From positions 10,912,381 through 10,976,380 of the forward strand of contig JABAKD010000011.1 in assembly GCA_012845835.1 (NCBI GenBank): 64,000 nt of DNA, in the 5' to 3' direction. The translations under genes and the position numbers were made by a program. Below the pieces are notes generated by a model. That model ran no database searches. It had not been told where the DNA came from and saw only the letters and a list, made by a program, of their open reading frames with translations. Shown here one piece after another: positions 11,693 to 23,289 of the stretch (its first letter is position 1; each line of letters starts with the position of its first letter). This DNA comes from Undaria pinnatifida. Taxonomy: Eukaryota > Sar > Phaeophyceae > Laminariales > Alariaceae.

Positions 11693-14600
11693 TTAAAACG
11701 GTGCTTCCGCCGTGGCAATACCATCTTGCCCCATCCTGCCCAACCCATCATCGTCGCCCTCGTCATCATCTGTGACCATCCAGTCATCACTTCCGTCAAT
11801 ATCAGTTGAATCCCCCACGTCGCGCTCATCCTCCGCGGCTAGGCGATTGTAGTCGTGAAAAGCGAACCTGCCGTTACCACATATTCGAGCGCAGCAAGTG
11901 CGGTCGATTGCAGCACAAACGACGACCAGCGGCGTTTAGCAACTTCGCCGTTCGCAGTCACACTACGAGTTCACCTTGCGAGTGCCACGTTGCCGCAAAT
12001 CTATCACAAGAGAAAACGAAGATACCAGCTCTGCGCGAACTTCCTTTTACCCCCGTGCCATCGTTTTGCATTTGTGATACCAATTACATACCGGCAGGTA
12101 CCCGTTGATGAAATGTACTGCGCCATCGAAACTATTCAGTCACCGCCGAGTGAACGGTAGCGCTGTTGGGCGTTGAAAATCGAAAATCGGTAGTGGTTTG
12201 AGAAATATCCAGTCTGTCAATAGTCTACGCTGACGCGGACTTCGCTCACCTGTCCCAATCTGTCTCGAATGGATCGTTCCTCCTCTGCCGTTCCGCAAAA
12301 GGATCTCGTTGCTCGAAGCCAATAAACTTGTTCAAGTTGAACAGGGCATCGAAGAAAACGCCCCCCACTTTTAGAGCCTCCGGCTTCAGGAAGTCCTGCC
12401 AAAAGCACACCGATACGATCATATTTTGCTGTATGTAATGCCGCTCGACAAAAATCACCTGCTCAGTTGCAACCTGTCGGTTTGGAAATATTTTTTCAAG
12501 ACGCTACAAAGACATTTCCGGTTTGCGACTTAACAGCTTAAAAGCGGCACAGCCAGAACTTCTTTTCTGGGGATCCGCATCGGAACCTACCGTGGTCTCT
12601 CGGCTTGGACAACCGCAAAGCGAGGCGGCGCAGAGCAACTTGTTACCTGGTGTGAGCATCAACATTTCAACACATTTGACCACACGAACTACAAACCAAC
12701 CTGCAGGGTAACGTAGCTCCGGTCTCCGAGCTTGAGCATGTCCCACATCTGGCAGACAACGTCTTCAAAAGGTACCACTTCGTGCCCCAATGACTCCATC
12801 CGGCGCACCTTCGTGCAGAGGCACATATACGTTTCAAATGGTGTATTACAATAGTAAGATGCTGACCCGGATCAGCCCATTCCTTCTTACGGCGGCCGCA
12901 TGCAGCTGCTAATGCCAAGACTTAATTACCACTCTCCGGCAAAAGGTGGACTCGTAGTCAAAGGGGTGTTTTAGGCTAAAAAAATCCAACGAGTGCATGC
13001 TACCGCGCTTTTGCGTAACGTGCATATATATGACACACACAATGTACGAAGCACATATTTTAAGAAGCGGCCACGATGGCACAGATGAGATGAGTGGTGA
13101 GCCAAGGGCACGCCAGCATTCCAACGTCCACAACCCCCTACCGATGTATCGCTGATTGGTTCGCTTCCAATTGTGGCTTCCCGGGTTTATCTCTCACCTG
13201 ACGGTCATAAAACAAGCGCATCTCCATGTGACCTATGCGCCCATCTCCGTCGAGATCTACACACGCGAACCAATACCGCAGACTGTGCTCATTTCCTCGG
13301 TCCTCTTCACTAAGCATGAAGTACACGTAGTCTTCGTACGTCATCGTGGCCCTAGGGTCCGACCCGTCCTCATTTCGCCGCCCTTGCGGGAATGGTCGAG
13401 GGCCCACCGACATGATCCTTTTCACGAAAGCAGAAGCAACAGAGAGGATAGCTGAGGACTGCCATCTTTGCGAAAACTGGAAAATTGGTGGGGATAAAGC
13501 CCGTGGTTGGTGGGCTCGTGACGATATGTAATCCAAGCGTACCTATCACCGATCACGCTAGAGACACCTTCGGGCCGCATCAGACAAGTTCAGCGAGTCA
13601 CAAAAAATCAGTACCCTATTTTTGAACTCACGTCAAGCTATCACTCCTATCCCACATGACATTGCAAGCTATAATAAGGGTAGCGCTTCAGAGTATACGC
13701 CTGCTTGGATGCACCCGACTATACATGCGTTCCACAGTACCTACACAATAACCGGAAAACAATGGCGGGAAATAAAACCGCAACACGTGATAAAGCGAGG
13801 CCTTGATGTGAACACGAGTAGTCGATACACGATGCAAATGCGTCGACCGTCAGCCTACGCCGCCACGAAAACAGGCTTGCAAGGAATCGCTTGTGGCATG
13901 ACCACATGTACTCGTACCTGTCCACGATTAGGCTACTCAACCCGTGTTCCCCGTACTTCATGAGGTCTTCTCCACTCAAGCGGCCATCTCTGTCGGCGTC
14001 CAGCTCGTAGAATCGGCAGAACACCACGTAAAAGTGCTCGTACGAAAAGTACTCCGTCACCTTCAAGGGGACCAAACAAAACATGTAAAATCAACACCAA
14101 GCGCCACATGCTATTTTTTGGACTCCACATAAAGATACAAACGAAACAGAACTAACACCGAGGAATACTTAAAACACGATTCGTTTGATTTCTGGCTCTT
14201 AATTAGTGAAAAACACGTTACTATCTCATCAGTTGTGTTCTCTTGATAGATGCTTCGGGACGCTTTGGACCAGGCTCTGAGCACAACGCTAGCATCGTGA
14301 TCTCTCACAGCAATCCCGTGACGCCTACTTGCAGCAGTCCTTGCGACCTGTCCCTACGATGTTCCAGTCGTTTCTTGAAGGTGCAACGCTCACCTTATTG
14401 ATGTCATCTTCCACGCCAACCGTGTTGAACACCTCCACCAAGTTGCTCCGCCGCAGTTCGCCTTGGCTGATGCGGCCACATCGACTGTGGTAGGAGCAGG
14501 TGTACAACAAAACTGCCCACGGTCATTTACCGAGGATGTGTACCAGTATCATATGTGCTTTCACAATCCAGTGGTTCAGTTGTCACTAATAGAGTTGTCT

Positions 14601-17600
14601 CTAATAGACCCGTTCGGTCCGCGAAATGATCAGAATTGGATGGATTAACTAGGAGGCGATAGGTACCAATTTCGACGTTTTTACAGCAGCGCTATCACAT
14701 GGTGACAGCACGTCTCATCTTCATGATTAGTGGATACGGTTGCATCGGCCTTGCACTACAGCACATAATAAATAGTTTAACGTCGTCGCAGCGTTTTGAC
14801 TACAGATATAGATCGGACAGGGGTGGTCTCCCTTAACAAAGATAACTATTGGGATTAATTTCGCGACTGCTTCACTGACGCGCAGAATATATACGACGGC
14901 GCCCGTATCGTAGGCATGACCCCCGGAGGCATGGCATGGTGATGATGCTGAGTACACATCCAGATAGATGCTCATGATCGATTTGTTTAGCACTCAGGTA
15001 TGATGTCCTGACTCACAGACCTGCGGTACCCAGATTCAACGTAACCTTCCACTGCATGCATGCATCACGCCCAAAAAATCAGCAACATCTTCTAGTCGCA
15101 GATTTTGGGTTTGACATGTAGCACGATGCTCTTGCCCAAACCAGCATATGCGATGCTGGCAGAATTCCTCTGCAGGAGCTGTGACATCGAAAGTCCCTGC
15201 CTGCCTTAATGTGTCTCACCTCGTGTTGACAATGTAAAATATTCTCGTCGTGACGGTCGTAGCGTACTTCGGGTGGAAGTCCGGATGAGCTTCCAGAAAC
15301 TCCAGCCCAGGGTGATGCAAGAGAAGTTCCCTGATGAACGGTTGTAAGTCATCCTGTGTTCACAAACCAGCACGTAGCTACATTGTTCAGGGTCGCATTT
15401 TTTACTTTTTTAACAAACTAGATGAAGGAAACCGTGACAATTTGGACGCCACAAACACCACTGCCAGCGGTTATTACGGTACCCTCGGTAATACAACACG
15501 AACTTAAGCCATGTTCGGCCGTGGCTGAAAGCTTAAACAGGGAACACAACTTTGTCCCTCAATAATAAATATTAGTACCCCACAAAATATATGAGGCCTC
15601 CCTCTCGCGCATGAAACCCGATTGTCAGATCTGTTACTCGGATGTAAAAGGATCCGGGTAAGTGCCGCTCTGATGCCACATACCACCACGATCATACAGC
15701 ATCATATACCGGCAGCTGCAGTAAATAAGCATGTGGTCGTCACGCATTCGACTAGAAAGGGCAGCCTGTAGAGCTATGGGGTCCACTTCACTTCCATCCA
15801 CCACATCAGCTGTCTCTTAAGCTCATCTTGATACTCGAGAAAAATAAGGGCTGCATTTGAATTCGCGGTTCTGTCCTTCCTACGTAGAGTGTACGGCAAG
15901 GAACGAACCTACAATACCACCGGCACATCAGTGTGAGGTACTCAACATAAATGCAGCATCCATCACTTAGGAATAGCGTATTTATAAGCGCTGTGTCAGA
16001 CAGCATGTTGGGAGCATCGCTGATGCATCGCTACAATATACCAAAGCGCGATGTTCAAAGTAGGGAGTTAAAAGGGGGGCTTCGCCGCGCTAGGCTGACG
16101 CCCGCCTGCGGCTCCGCGCATGCCCGGCATGGTCGGGGATGTGAAAGGCAAACAGGCGAAAAAAAGCACTAAGTACTGCCAAGGGGTTTAGGAAAATATA
16201 CAAGTGGAACGTACTGCCAAGCGGTTGAGGAAAATAGAATAAACAGGGTAAACTAGTACGGTAACTAAATAATGGGGAGGTAACGACGAATGGAACTAAC
16301 AACCGGAATAGTTAGGCGAAGTCAAACATGCAACCAACCTCCAATCTGGCATGAAAGCCGAAAGAAACGTGAAATGCAGCAGAGTTGTTATTAATGTGCA
16401 AATGGCGCATGGACACGACCCCATCATCGAACAGCCAATGCACGGCGAGTCACAGGCGTGCGTTAACACAGCAGTACTGCTACTCTCACTACTACCGCCA
16501 CGACCACAGCTGCTGCTAAGTCAATGCGCGGGTATCAAAACCAAACTACCGCTCACTGCTGTGCCAGCATATCCCTTGGCGAAAAAGAACGGTCGGTTAG
16601 GCAATGATGGTGATCATCGTGGCTTGAACCACCAAATTGCCAAAAGTTCTGTGCTATAGGGTATCCCAACTAAACAACTACTACTGGTATATACCATTTG
16701 GTATGATGTATGCATCCCATGCCTCATCGCCGCGCAGCATGGTTCTATAATGGAACCCCCGGAAACTGTCATTGTTTTGAGCTAGTGCTAGTGTATCCCA
16801 AGTAACCAAATGCAGAATTCTCACGCCCCACCGTCGCGCAGCACAGTAGTACTAATGGAACCCCAACTCTGACGTAGTTGTATGCCAGTGTATATCAAGT
16901 AAGCAATTACTGCACGCCAGCGTATCTCAACAAAGCAACTGCTGTGCCAGATATGAGTTATCTGCCAGTGTATCTCAACTAAGCAACTGCGCAGCACGGT
17001 ACTAACGAGCACGAAAATTGCCATGGATGGGTTTGTGCCGGTACACCCCAATAAAGCAATTACCAGGTACTGCTGTGCCCGATATTCCATCCATCTTTTT
17101 ACGTTATAAAGTTACTATAGACGTGCAATTTCAACAACAGCAGGAGCAGCAGCTGCGGTGCGGCAGTTCGACAACAGCAAGCAACACTTCCAGTATAATA
17201 ATAGGCATACGATGATATTTTCACTTTGCTTTGAATCCGTACATGAACCAAAAAATAGAGGGAAAAAAAACACAATTAAAAGAGTACCTGGTATCGAACA
17301 ATGAACACACCGAGGCTCGAACCCAGAGAAAACAAAACAAAGAAACGAAATTGAAAAAAAAATGCAGAAACAAAAAATACAAACTTGTAAAGAAAACGAT
17401 TTGACAAGATTCGAACTCGCGCCAAGTCGATTAACAGTCGCTCGCGGCTACCCCTCAGGTTACTACTTTTGTACGGTTACTAATGAACCAATTTTTTGTA
17501 TTTATGTACCACCGACTACGCACTCGACTTTTCGCAACAGAAATTTCGAAAAAAATACGAACTTGCACCAGCTGTCGTGTCACGAAGCGAGAACGGCCAA

Positions 17601-19063
17601 GGCCGACCCCGGTAGGGTCGGGAGAGCCGAGCAAGGCGAGGCGCGTCCAGGAAGCAGTGCGCCGATGGACCTCAGCTCGAGTAATCTCGAAGGCAACTCA
17701 ACATCTGGTCTAAATCGGAGCCTTTGGCTGCTCTCGTGCAACCTCTGGATAATCCTCCAGGTGTTTATATTGACACCCGTGTTCTGGTATGGTACTATGG
17801 TAACATGTATCGCACCTGTAACCTGGTACCCGATATCTTAGCGCATTTCCCGTGGTTCGTGGACACAAGAGTGACGCCGAATTACTCTGCCGTACCGCCA
17901 ATTTCGGGGGTTACAGTGAAAGTAAATGAAAGTAAATATTATTATCAATAGCCTGAACGTAAGAGGCAAGAGTGACATTTTATTGGTGAGTTTCTATGCA
18001 TATGCATGTATTCGTAGCCCCAGTTATAGTGTAATCCTTAAATATTAGACCGTACGACCAGTTATGATACAGCATAGATATCTTTGCCGCGCTGGTGCTA
18101 CAAGCTAGTGATAAAAAATATCACCTTCTCGATGAACTCGTTCTCAGGCTTCTTCACCAGCCGGAAAAACCGGTCCACGTGGTCGAAATTCTCGATATCC
18201 TCTTTCCAAAACTGTTCAAACAGATCCAGGGGTATTCGCGCGTCTGGGGGAAGGTCGTCCGCTCCAACGTCCTCCCCATTTTGTGCACCGTCCGAGTCTG
18301 CCCCGGCCTTTGCGTTGGCATTTTGCTTCTCCTTGGCCGCCGCTAAGCACTTCGCCTGCTCGCTCCGACTAAAAATGCGCTTGAAGAGAACGGAGTTGAA
18401 GAAGCGCGAGAAGCCGCACAACGTGGTCGTTACCGGAACGAACTCGCTCACTGCAAGCCCCTCTGGATTCCGTTCGAAAATGCTTTCGATCTCCTGACGT
18501 CGGGCTTCAAGGGAGTCAGGCGCGATAGGACGGCCTCTTCCACGACCGCCTTCCCCCTTCACCCAAAAACGGGGAATATCGGCCTTACTCACTTTTGCTC
18601 GCCCTTCATCTGCGACCTTACGCGAAGCCTCTAGAGGGCGGGAGCGTGAGCTCTCCTCGGACACGCCCGAGGACCGGGAGGGCGACCTCTTTTCCGGAGA
18701 AAGAAAACGTTCAAACCTCTCCGACCTAGGCGACAAGTGTGGAGACCAGTGACCTTTCGACGTTGGCGACCGGTGGGACAACCCTGCCGGGCCTGCACCG
18801 TGTCCAACGGGCGACTTGAGCGGCGAAAGTGAGCGAGGCGACAATGGCAGCGACGAGGACGACGGAGAAGAAGACAGCGTTTGGAACAGGCACGGAGACC
18901 CAGGCTTTTCCAGCGGTTGATCAGCTGCCACGGCTTCGAGGTAACCTCGAAGCAATTTCGCGGTCTCCTTCTGGCTGGCCCAACAAACCAGCAGTTCGTC
19001 CATTTTCACTCTTGCGCTCGACACATGCTCGATTCCGAGAACGGGAGACCCGAGGATACCCAT
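11693..19063 (-). CDS. PPP2R3: PP2A B''-type regulatory subunit (PR72/PPP2R3 family, 8 exons)
   Basis: This calcium-responsive B'' subunit directs protein phosphatase 2A to its substrates. Exons in coding order: 18125-19063, 15220-15353, 14394-14484, 13918-14060, 13198-13417, 12701-12808, 12250-12395 and 11693-11867. Every junction is GT-AG and phase-consistent, giving 651 codons. Residues 66-128 are a Ser-Pro-rich linker. From about 163 the family core begins (IPRFW, then [12 protein letters not shown]), followed by [16 protein letters not shown] and ELRRSNL. EF-hand 1 is at residues 409-420 ([12 protein letters not shown]; position 12 is Asp, not Glu). EF-hand 2 is at 490-501 ([12 protein letters not shown], canonical), just after MLSEED. 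The C-terminus (595-651) is very acidic. The start at 19063 is supported by an in-frame TAG 12 bases upstream. Family motifs are recalled, not searched. Confidence 0.92.
16660..17060. repeat. Degenerate tandem repeat of a GTATCYCAACTAAGCAACT motif
   Basis: Six variants of the motif occur near 16660, 16793, 16890, 16928, 16972 and 17041. Several are linked by shared text such as CGCAGCA, TAATGGAACCCC and CCAGTGTAT. Spacing is irregular (35-130 bp), so this is an eroded minisatellite rather than a clean array. Confidence 0.55.
17280..17470 (-). repeat. Possible tRNA-derived sequence(s)
   Basis: On the - strand, 17400-17460 reads GGGGTAGCCGCGAGCGACTGTTAATC and then, further on, GCGAGTTCGAATCTTG. 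The second part is a T-arm with a B-box, and a GTT-centred loop precedes it. The acceptor stem cannot be closed. A second B-box-like GGGTTCGAGCC lies at about 17312-17322 (-). This is read as SINE debris, not a functional tRNA. Confidence 0.3.
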
Positions 19064-20560
19064 GGTAAAGCACTACAACTACTGTTGTACTCCAGCCCAC
19101 GTCGTTACCACCTGAGGTGAAGAGAGCAGACGGGCAATATACACACAAAGACATAGCACGAACCATCAGCCAGAGGCCACAAATAGCAGTGAGCATGATA
19201 GACAGCTGATCAGGTGTACGAACCAGTACGTAAAACACTGACAACATCTGGTCACTTAGAGTGCGCACAATGTACTGCCTGGTACGCAGTATTGGTACAC
19301 GTACTATGCTCAACCTTAAAATTAATTAAGGGAGCGCCAAGATGTGCGTTGCCGTGCTGTTCCCCTGGTGTTTACCAGCCCATTTCGAGATCGGATGGAG
19401 GCATTGCTTTTCTGGGGTTCTTCGGCATGGGGTCGGGGTCCTTGGTTGCCCCTGTCGGCGGCAAATTAAATATTCTGGGTCAGTTTGGTGGGCTCAGGTC
19501 TGGATGGATCGGGGCGCCGACGGGGGCAGGATGGTCGGGGGAACCCTAAATAAAGTACGGACGCCAAAACATAGATACTACTCCCAGTACTACCGTCACT
19601 ACCGTCTATTATCCGCCAACCACCCGCACAAGGTGACGACAGTTTAAAATATCCTACTGCGCCAACGACCTGCACAAGTTGGCGACAGTTTAAAGCATTC
19701 TGCTGCGCGAGTTCTTAGCGATAGCTATGTGAGTAGTTATATTGTCAAAGTTTGGTCTGTTTTCGGACATATCTATTGCGTACGCGGACTTTTAGCCGAA
19801 ACGCTAAGGGGGTGGACACAACTCAACCGTGTGGTCACTGTCGTCGAGGCTGGACGCGACCCGTGCAGTGTGTCGCGTGTGGCAAGCCCTCAAAGCTTTT
19901 TTGCCCGCGGGGATGTATAAGGCAAATCCCCGGGATTCAGTTGAAAGGTTTATTATTTTATGACGTGAACAAAAATCTCCCGGAAGCACAGCCCAAACAC
20001 AGCAACGGCACACAACAGCAGCAGGGCAGAGCACGCTACAAACCACTTGCTAGAACGTTAAGACACTGACGCCAAGCACCAATAGCAAGCAGGCAACACT
20101 ATGATGCTGTGGTGTTCGTGTGTACACGTACGCACGTCACCAAGCACTCTGTAGGTAGTGAAAGAAAAGTTATATTTTTGGTACTTATCTGGTATGTTTG
20201 GGGTGGTGAGAACGCGGTCAAGTCAAACCGACTACACCACATACCACCAGGAAACCGAATGTAAGGCACAAATCCGAGGAGAAAAAAACGCTCAAGAAAG
20301 AAAAATGAGATGAACAGAAAACGAAGCAAGGTATATGACTCGCGAGCACCGGGGGTGTAGCGAGGTCAAGGCAGGCGACACAGCGCTACGAAAAAAAACA
20401 AAAGTACACGTCCGATATAGGCAAATTGAAATAGGGCAACGCACGCAGGACAGGCAACGGCAGGCGACACAGCGCTACGAAAAAAACAAAGGAACGTACA
20501 CGTACTCGACTCCCCAGACATGTCAGGCAGATTGGACTCCTCCTGAGCTAGATCTTGTGC
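19064..20560. other. Intergenic, includes the presumed PP2A B'' promoter
   Basis: Upstream of the PP2A start no host exon is seen. A small direct repeat (GGCGACAGTTTAAA) lies at 19640-19700. The segment 19805-19935 is related to 34660-34795. The rest is unassigned. Confidence 0.5.
19805..19935 (+). repeat. Dispersed repeat, copy 1 (partner at 34660-34795)
   Basis: It shares GTGGACACAACTCAACCGT, CGTGCAGTGTGTCGCG, GTGGCAAGCC and GGCAAATCCCCGGG, in the same order and orientation, with 34660-34795. The identity of the element is unknown. Confidence 0.65.
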
Positions 20561-21650
20561 AGTTTGTTTTAGGGATTGTTGTCTTTAGGGAGGTTTCGGG
20601 GTATTTGGGCTCATTTCTTATCACTTTTGATCAGAACGGCGTCTTATGGGGAGTTTCTTAGGGGGAAAAATATCTCTGGGATTTTACCACCGATCGAAGC
20701 TGCTGGTTAGGTAACCAAACCCAAAAGTGGTCAAAATTTGGTTTTGCTTTATACCTCGGAGGCATTGTACGAGAATACACGAGTTCTAGACTGCTGTGGG
20801 CTACGAAGGTAAAATAGGAGACACATGTCCATAACCCACAGCCTACCGCTCATGGCACAGCTGGGACACAGCATCCTTGCATCGACCACCACTTGCATCG
20901 ACCACCAAGAGGAATATAACCCGTATATTCATGCCACCGTCGCGTGCGTTGTGGTCGCCCTACAGCTGCTTTAGGCAAAGCAAATTTGTCTCATGAAGGG
21001 AACGATTTTGAATCGGACGACGACCAAAACAACCCAACATGATCATTTTAAAAAGAAAACAGCGGTGGATATACACGCCCATACTCTACGAGAGAGGGCT
21101 CCTCCCTCTCAGCGACAAGATAAGCTATACAGTCCCTCATTTTTGGGACGAGCTGGTGGTGAAGGGGGATGATTGCCCATCCTGGCCTGGATCACTTGTG
21201 GAGTTCAAATCTGGCTCAACACGAGTGCTATTCTGATATCGCTGAGATTTCCATTGAAGGTTGGATCTTTCGCAGTTTTTTTGTATTTTTTTTGTCTTTA
21301 GGGAGGTTTCGGGGTATTTGGGCTCATTTCTGGTCATTTTTGATCAAAAATCTTGCGGGGATTATTGGGGGGAAAATCCTTCGAGATTATATCACCGCCA
21401 CTTCTGCCGTTTTGGTAAACCAAATTTTATCAAACCAAAAAAGAGGTCGAATTTAGTTTTCTCGATTTCTCGGGGGCATGGCACGACGAAGTATGCGTTT
21501 TACACTGCTGTGGGCTTCGTACGACGGGAATGTAGGAGATACGACACGTTTAGACTAGTCCACAACTCAGGGCCTCCTGCTCACCGTACAGCTGGGACAT
21601 GGCACCCTTGCATCGACCACCATGAGGAAAGTAACCAAGGATTTTCACGG
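20560..21650 (+). repeat. Modular dispersed repeat, copies 1 and 2
   Basis: Three modules recur. Module X (TTTAGGGAGGTTTCGGGGTA...) is at 20585, 21297 and 24911. Module Y (GCTGTGGG...GCTGGGACA...GCATCGACCACC) is at 20790-21010, 21505-21625 and 25120-25380, and inverted at 25930-26215. Module Z (TGGTGGTGAAGGGGGATGATT) is at 21150, 25497 and inverted at 25820. Order and spacing agree between copies, so this is one interspersed element family. No coding domain is visible. Confidence 0.7.
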
Positions 21651-21689
21651 GTCAGATCAAACCTCGCGGGCCGGCTCGTGTCGGCTCGG

Positions 21690-21945
21690 GTCAGCTGACC
21701 CGACCCGACCAGCAAGAATTTTGAGACGTCTTGACCCGACCCGACCCGACCCGCGAGAATTTTAAAACCTCTTGACCCGACTCGACCCGACCCGACCCGA
21801 GTTGTGAGATTTTGAAAACCTCCTGACCCGACCCGACCCGACCCGACCCGACCCGACCCGACCCGACCCGACCCGACCCGACCAACGAGATTTGGAAAGC
21901 CTGTCGACCCGACCCGACCCGACCCGCCACACTCCGAGTGACCCG
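21690..21945. repeat. GACCC pentanucleotide array 1
   Basis: Runs of CCCGA/GACCC are interrupted by spacers of the type GAGATTTTGAAAACCTCTT. The flanks carry TCACGGGTCA motifs near 21647 and 22015. On the - strand it reads as low-complexity Gly-Ser-Arg-Val frames, which I do not take as genes. Confidence 0.9.
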
Positions 21946-22029
21946 TGATGTGCGGGTTTCATGCGGGTCGGGTCGACTGGACCCGTGATATATCTCACGG
22001 GTCAAAGTCGAAAAGTCACGGGTCAAACA

Positions 22030-22975
22030 TGTCTGGATATGTAACTTGGTCGGTTGGTTGGTCCTTGGTCCCTCGTGCTTTTCCCAGGATGTCGCGCTCT
22101 CTGTTTTTTATACCGGCATTGTTTGCAGCATTATAATGTGGTGTGCGCGCGAAAAACGAGAAAGAGACAGCAACCCATGCATGGGCAATTAGCCACGCCC
22201 GTAGCGCTAGACCACCGGGTCGACCCCACGAGCCACCCGACGGGCGAGCTAGTTATCTATGCAGTCTCCGCCCCCGGCAAACAGCCTAGCTGAGCCGCCT
22301 CCGGCAGCAAGCCCACAACTGGGGCGGTGGTTCTGTCAGCAGGGGCTGCGATCCGCGAGGATCCGGGGTCAGCTGCTGCTTGCTGCTCTGCTTCGACAAC
22401 TACCCTTGCCTTTTCACGTTTGGTCACATTTCGTACTGGTATCGAGCTGGTATGATGAAAAATTTTACCGGGAATCCAATGTGTACGTATACGTCGTGCA
22501 TGGGTTCTTATACTGCCATTATTTGTCGTCTTCAGTGTTGCACCCTTCAATGTAGCAAGAGTGTGTGGCCTGGCTTGTTATATTTATAATAGTGGACATG
22601 GATGGATGACAATATACCTGAATAATAATTACGGCTTCATCCGACACGGGGATTCGCGTGGTAATACTGTGTGCCTGGTACGAGAAGTTACTGTCTGGTT
22701 GATGTTTCTGGACGCTATAGTAACATACGATCGGAGTAGTATCGGGACGAGAGAGGCTTTCATGCAGGACGCAGGAAGCGGCAAGTTGTGTATCATTTTC
22801 GGGCCCGCGGGTCGGATCCGCGGGTCCGACAGGCGAGGCGCCGGCACGACAAGGACCCTCCGGCAGGCAGCTATGTATAAACTCCGCAGGCCAAATCCGC
22901 AGGCCAACTCTGCGGGTTCGACCCGCAGGTCAGCCAAAAACAACCCGCGGGTCATGGTGGCTAGAATCGCGAGTG
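22030..22975. other. Spacer between the two GACCC arrays
   Basis: No gene or known repeat is recognised. Close to the second array (22800-22950) the sequence carries GCGGGTCGGATCCGCGGGTCC-like variants, apparently decayed copies of the same pentamer. Confidence 0.4.
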
Positions 22976-23285
22976 ACCCGTATCTCGCGGGTCATGACCC
23001 GACCTGACCAGCGAGATCTTGAAAACCTCTTGACCCGACCCGACCCGACCCGACCCGACCCGACCCGACCCGACCCGACCCGACCCGACCCGACCCGACC
23101 CGACCCGCGAGATTTTGAAACCTCTTGACCCAACCCGACCCGACCCGACCCGAGATATTTTGAAGCCTATTGACCCGACCCGACCCGATGCGCGAGATTT
23201 TGAAACCTCTTGACCCGACATGACCCGACCCGCGAGATTTTGAAACCTCCTTGACCCAACCCGCGGGTCGGGTCATGACCCATGA
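22976..23285. repeat. GACCC pentanucleotide array 2
   Basis: This has the same unit and the same GCGAGATTTTGAAACCTCTTGACC-type spacers as the array at 21690, about 1.3 kb away. The longest uninterrupted run is about 23030-23105. The two arrays are clearly related by duplication or gene-conversion-like exchange. Confidence 0.9.
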
Positions 23286-23289
23286 AAAA

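Larger units (their letters stand above)
15354..18124 (-). other. PP2A B'' intron 1 (2.77 kb) with repeats
   Basis: The intron separates the large first exon (phase 0 end) from exon 2. Joining them gives EFIEK followed by DDLQPF, which fits the family without a missing piece. It contains the tandem motif at 16660-17060 and tRNA-like sequence near 17280-17470. The remaining open frames (such as 15806-16006 and 17362-17841) lack coding character. Confidence 0.7.

Noticed and set aside
21691-22026. Gly-Ser-Arg-Val-rich frames on the - strand, also at 22930-23276
   Set aside because: Products of the GACCC pentamer array; no start context or domain.
22257-22555. Overlapping ~98-codon frames on both strands
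   Set aside because: No domain, no splice or codon support, and both strands equally open.
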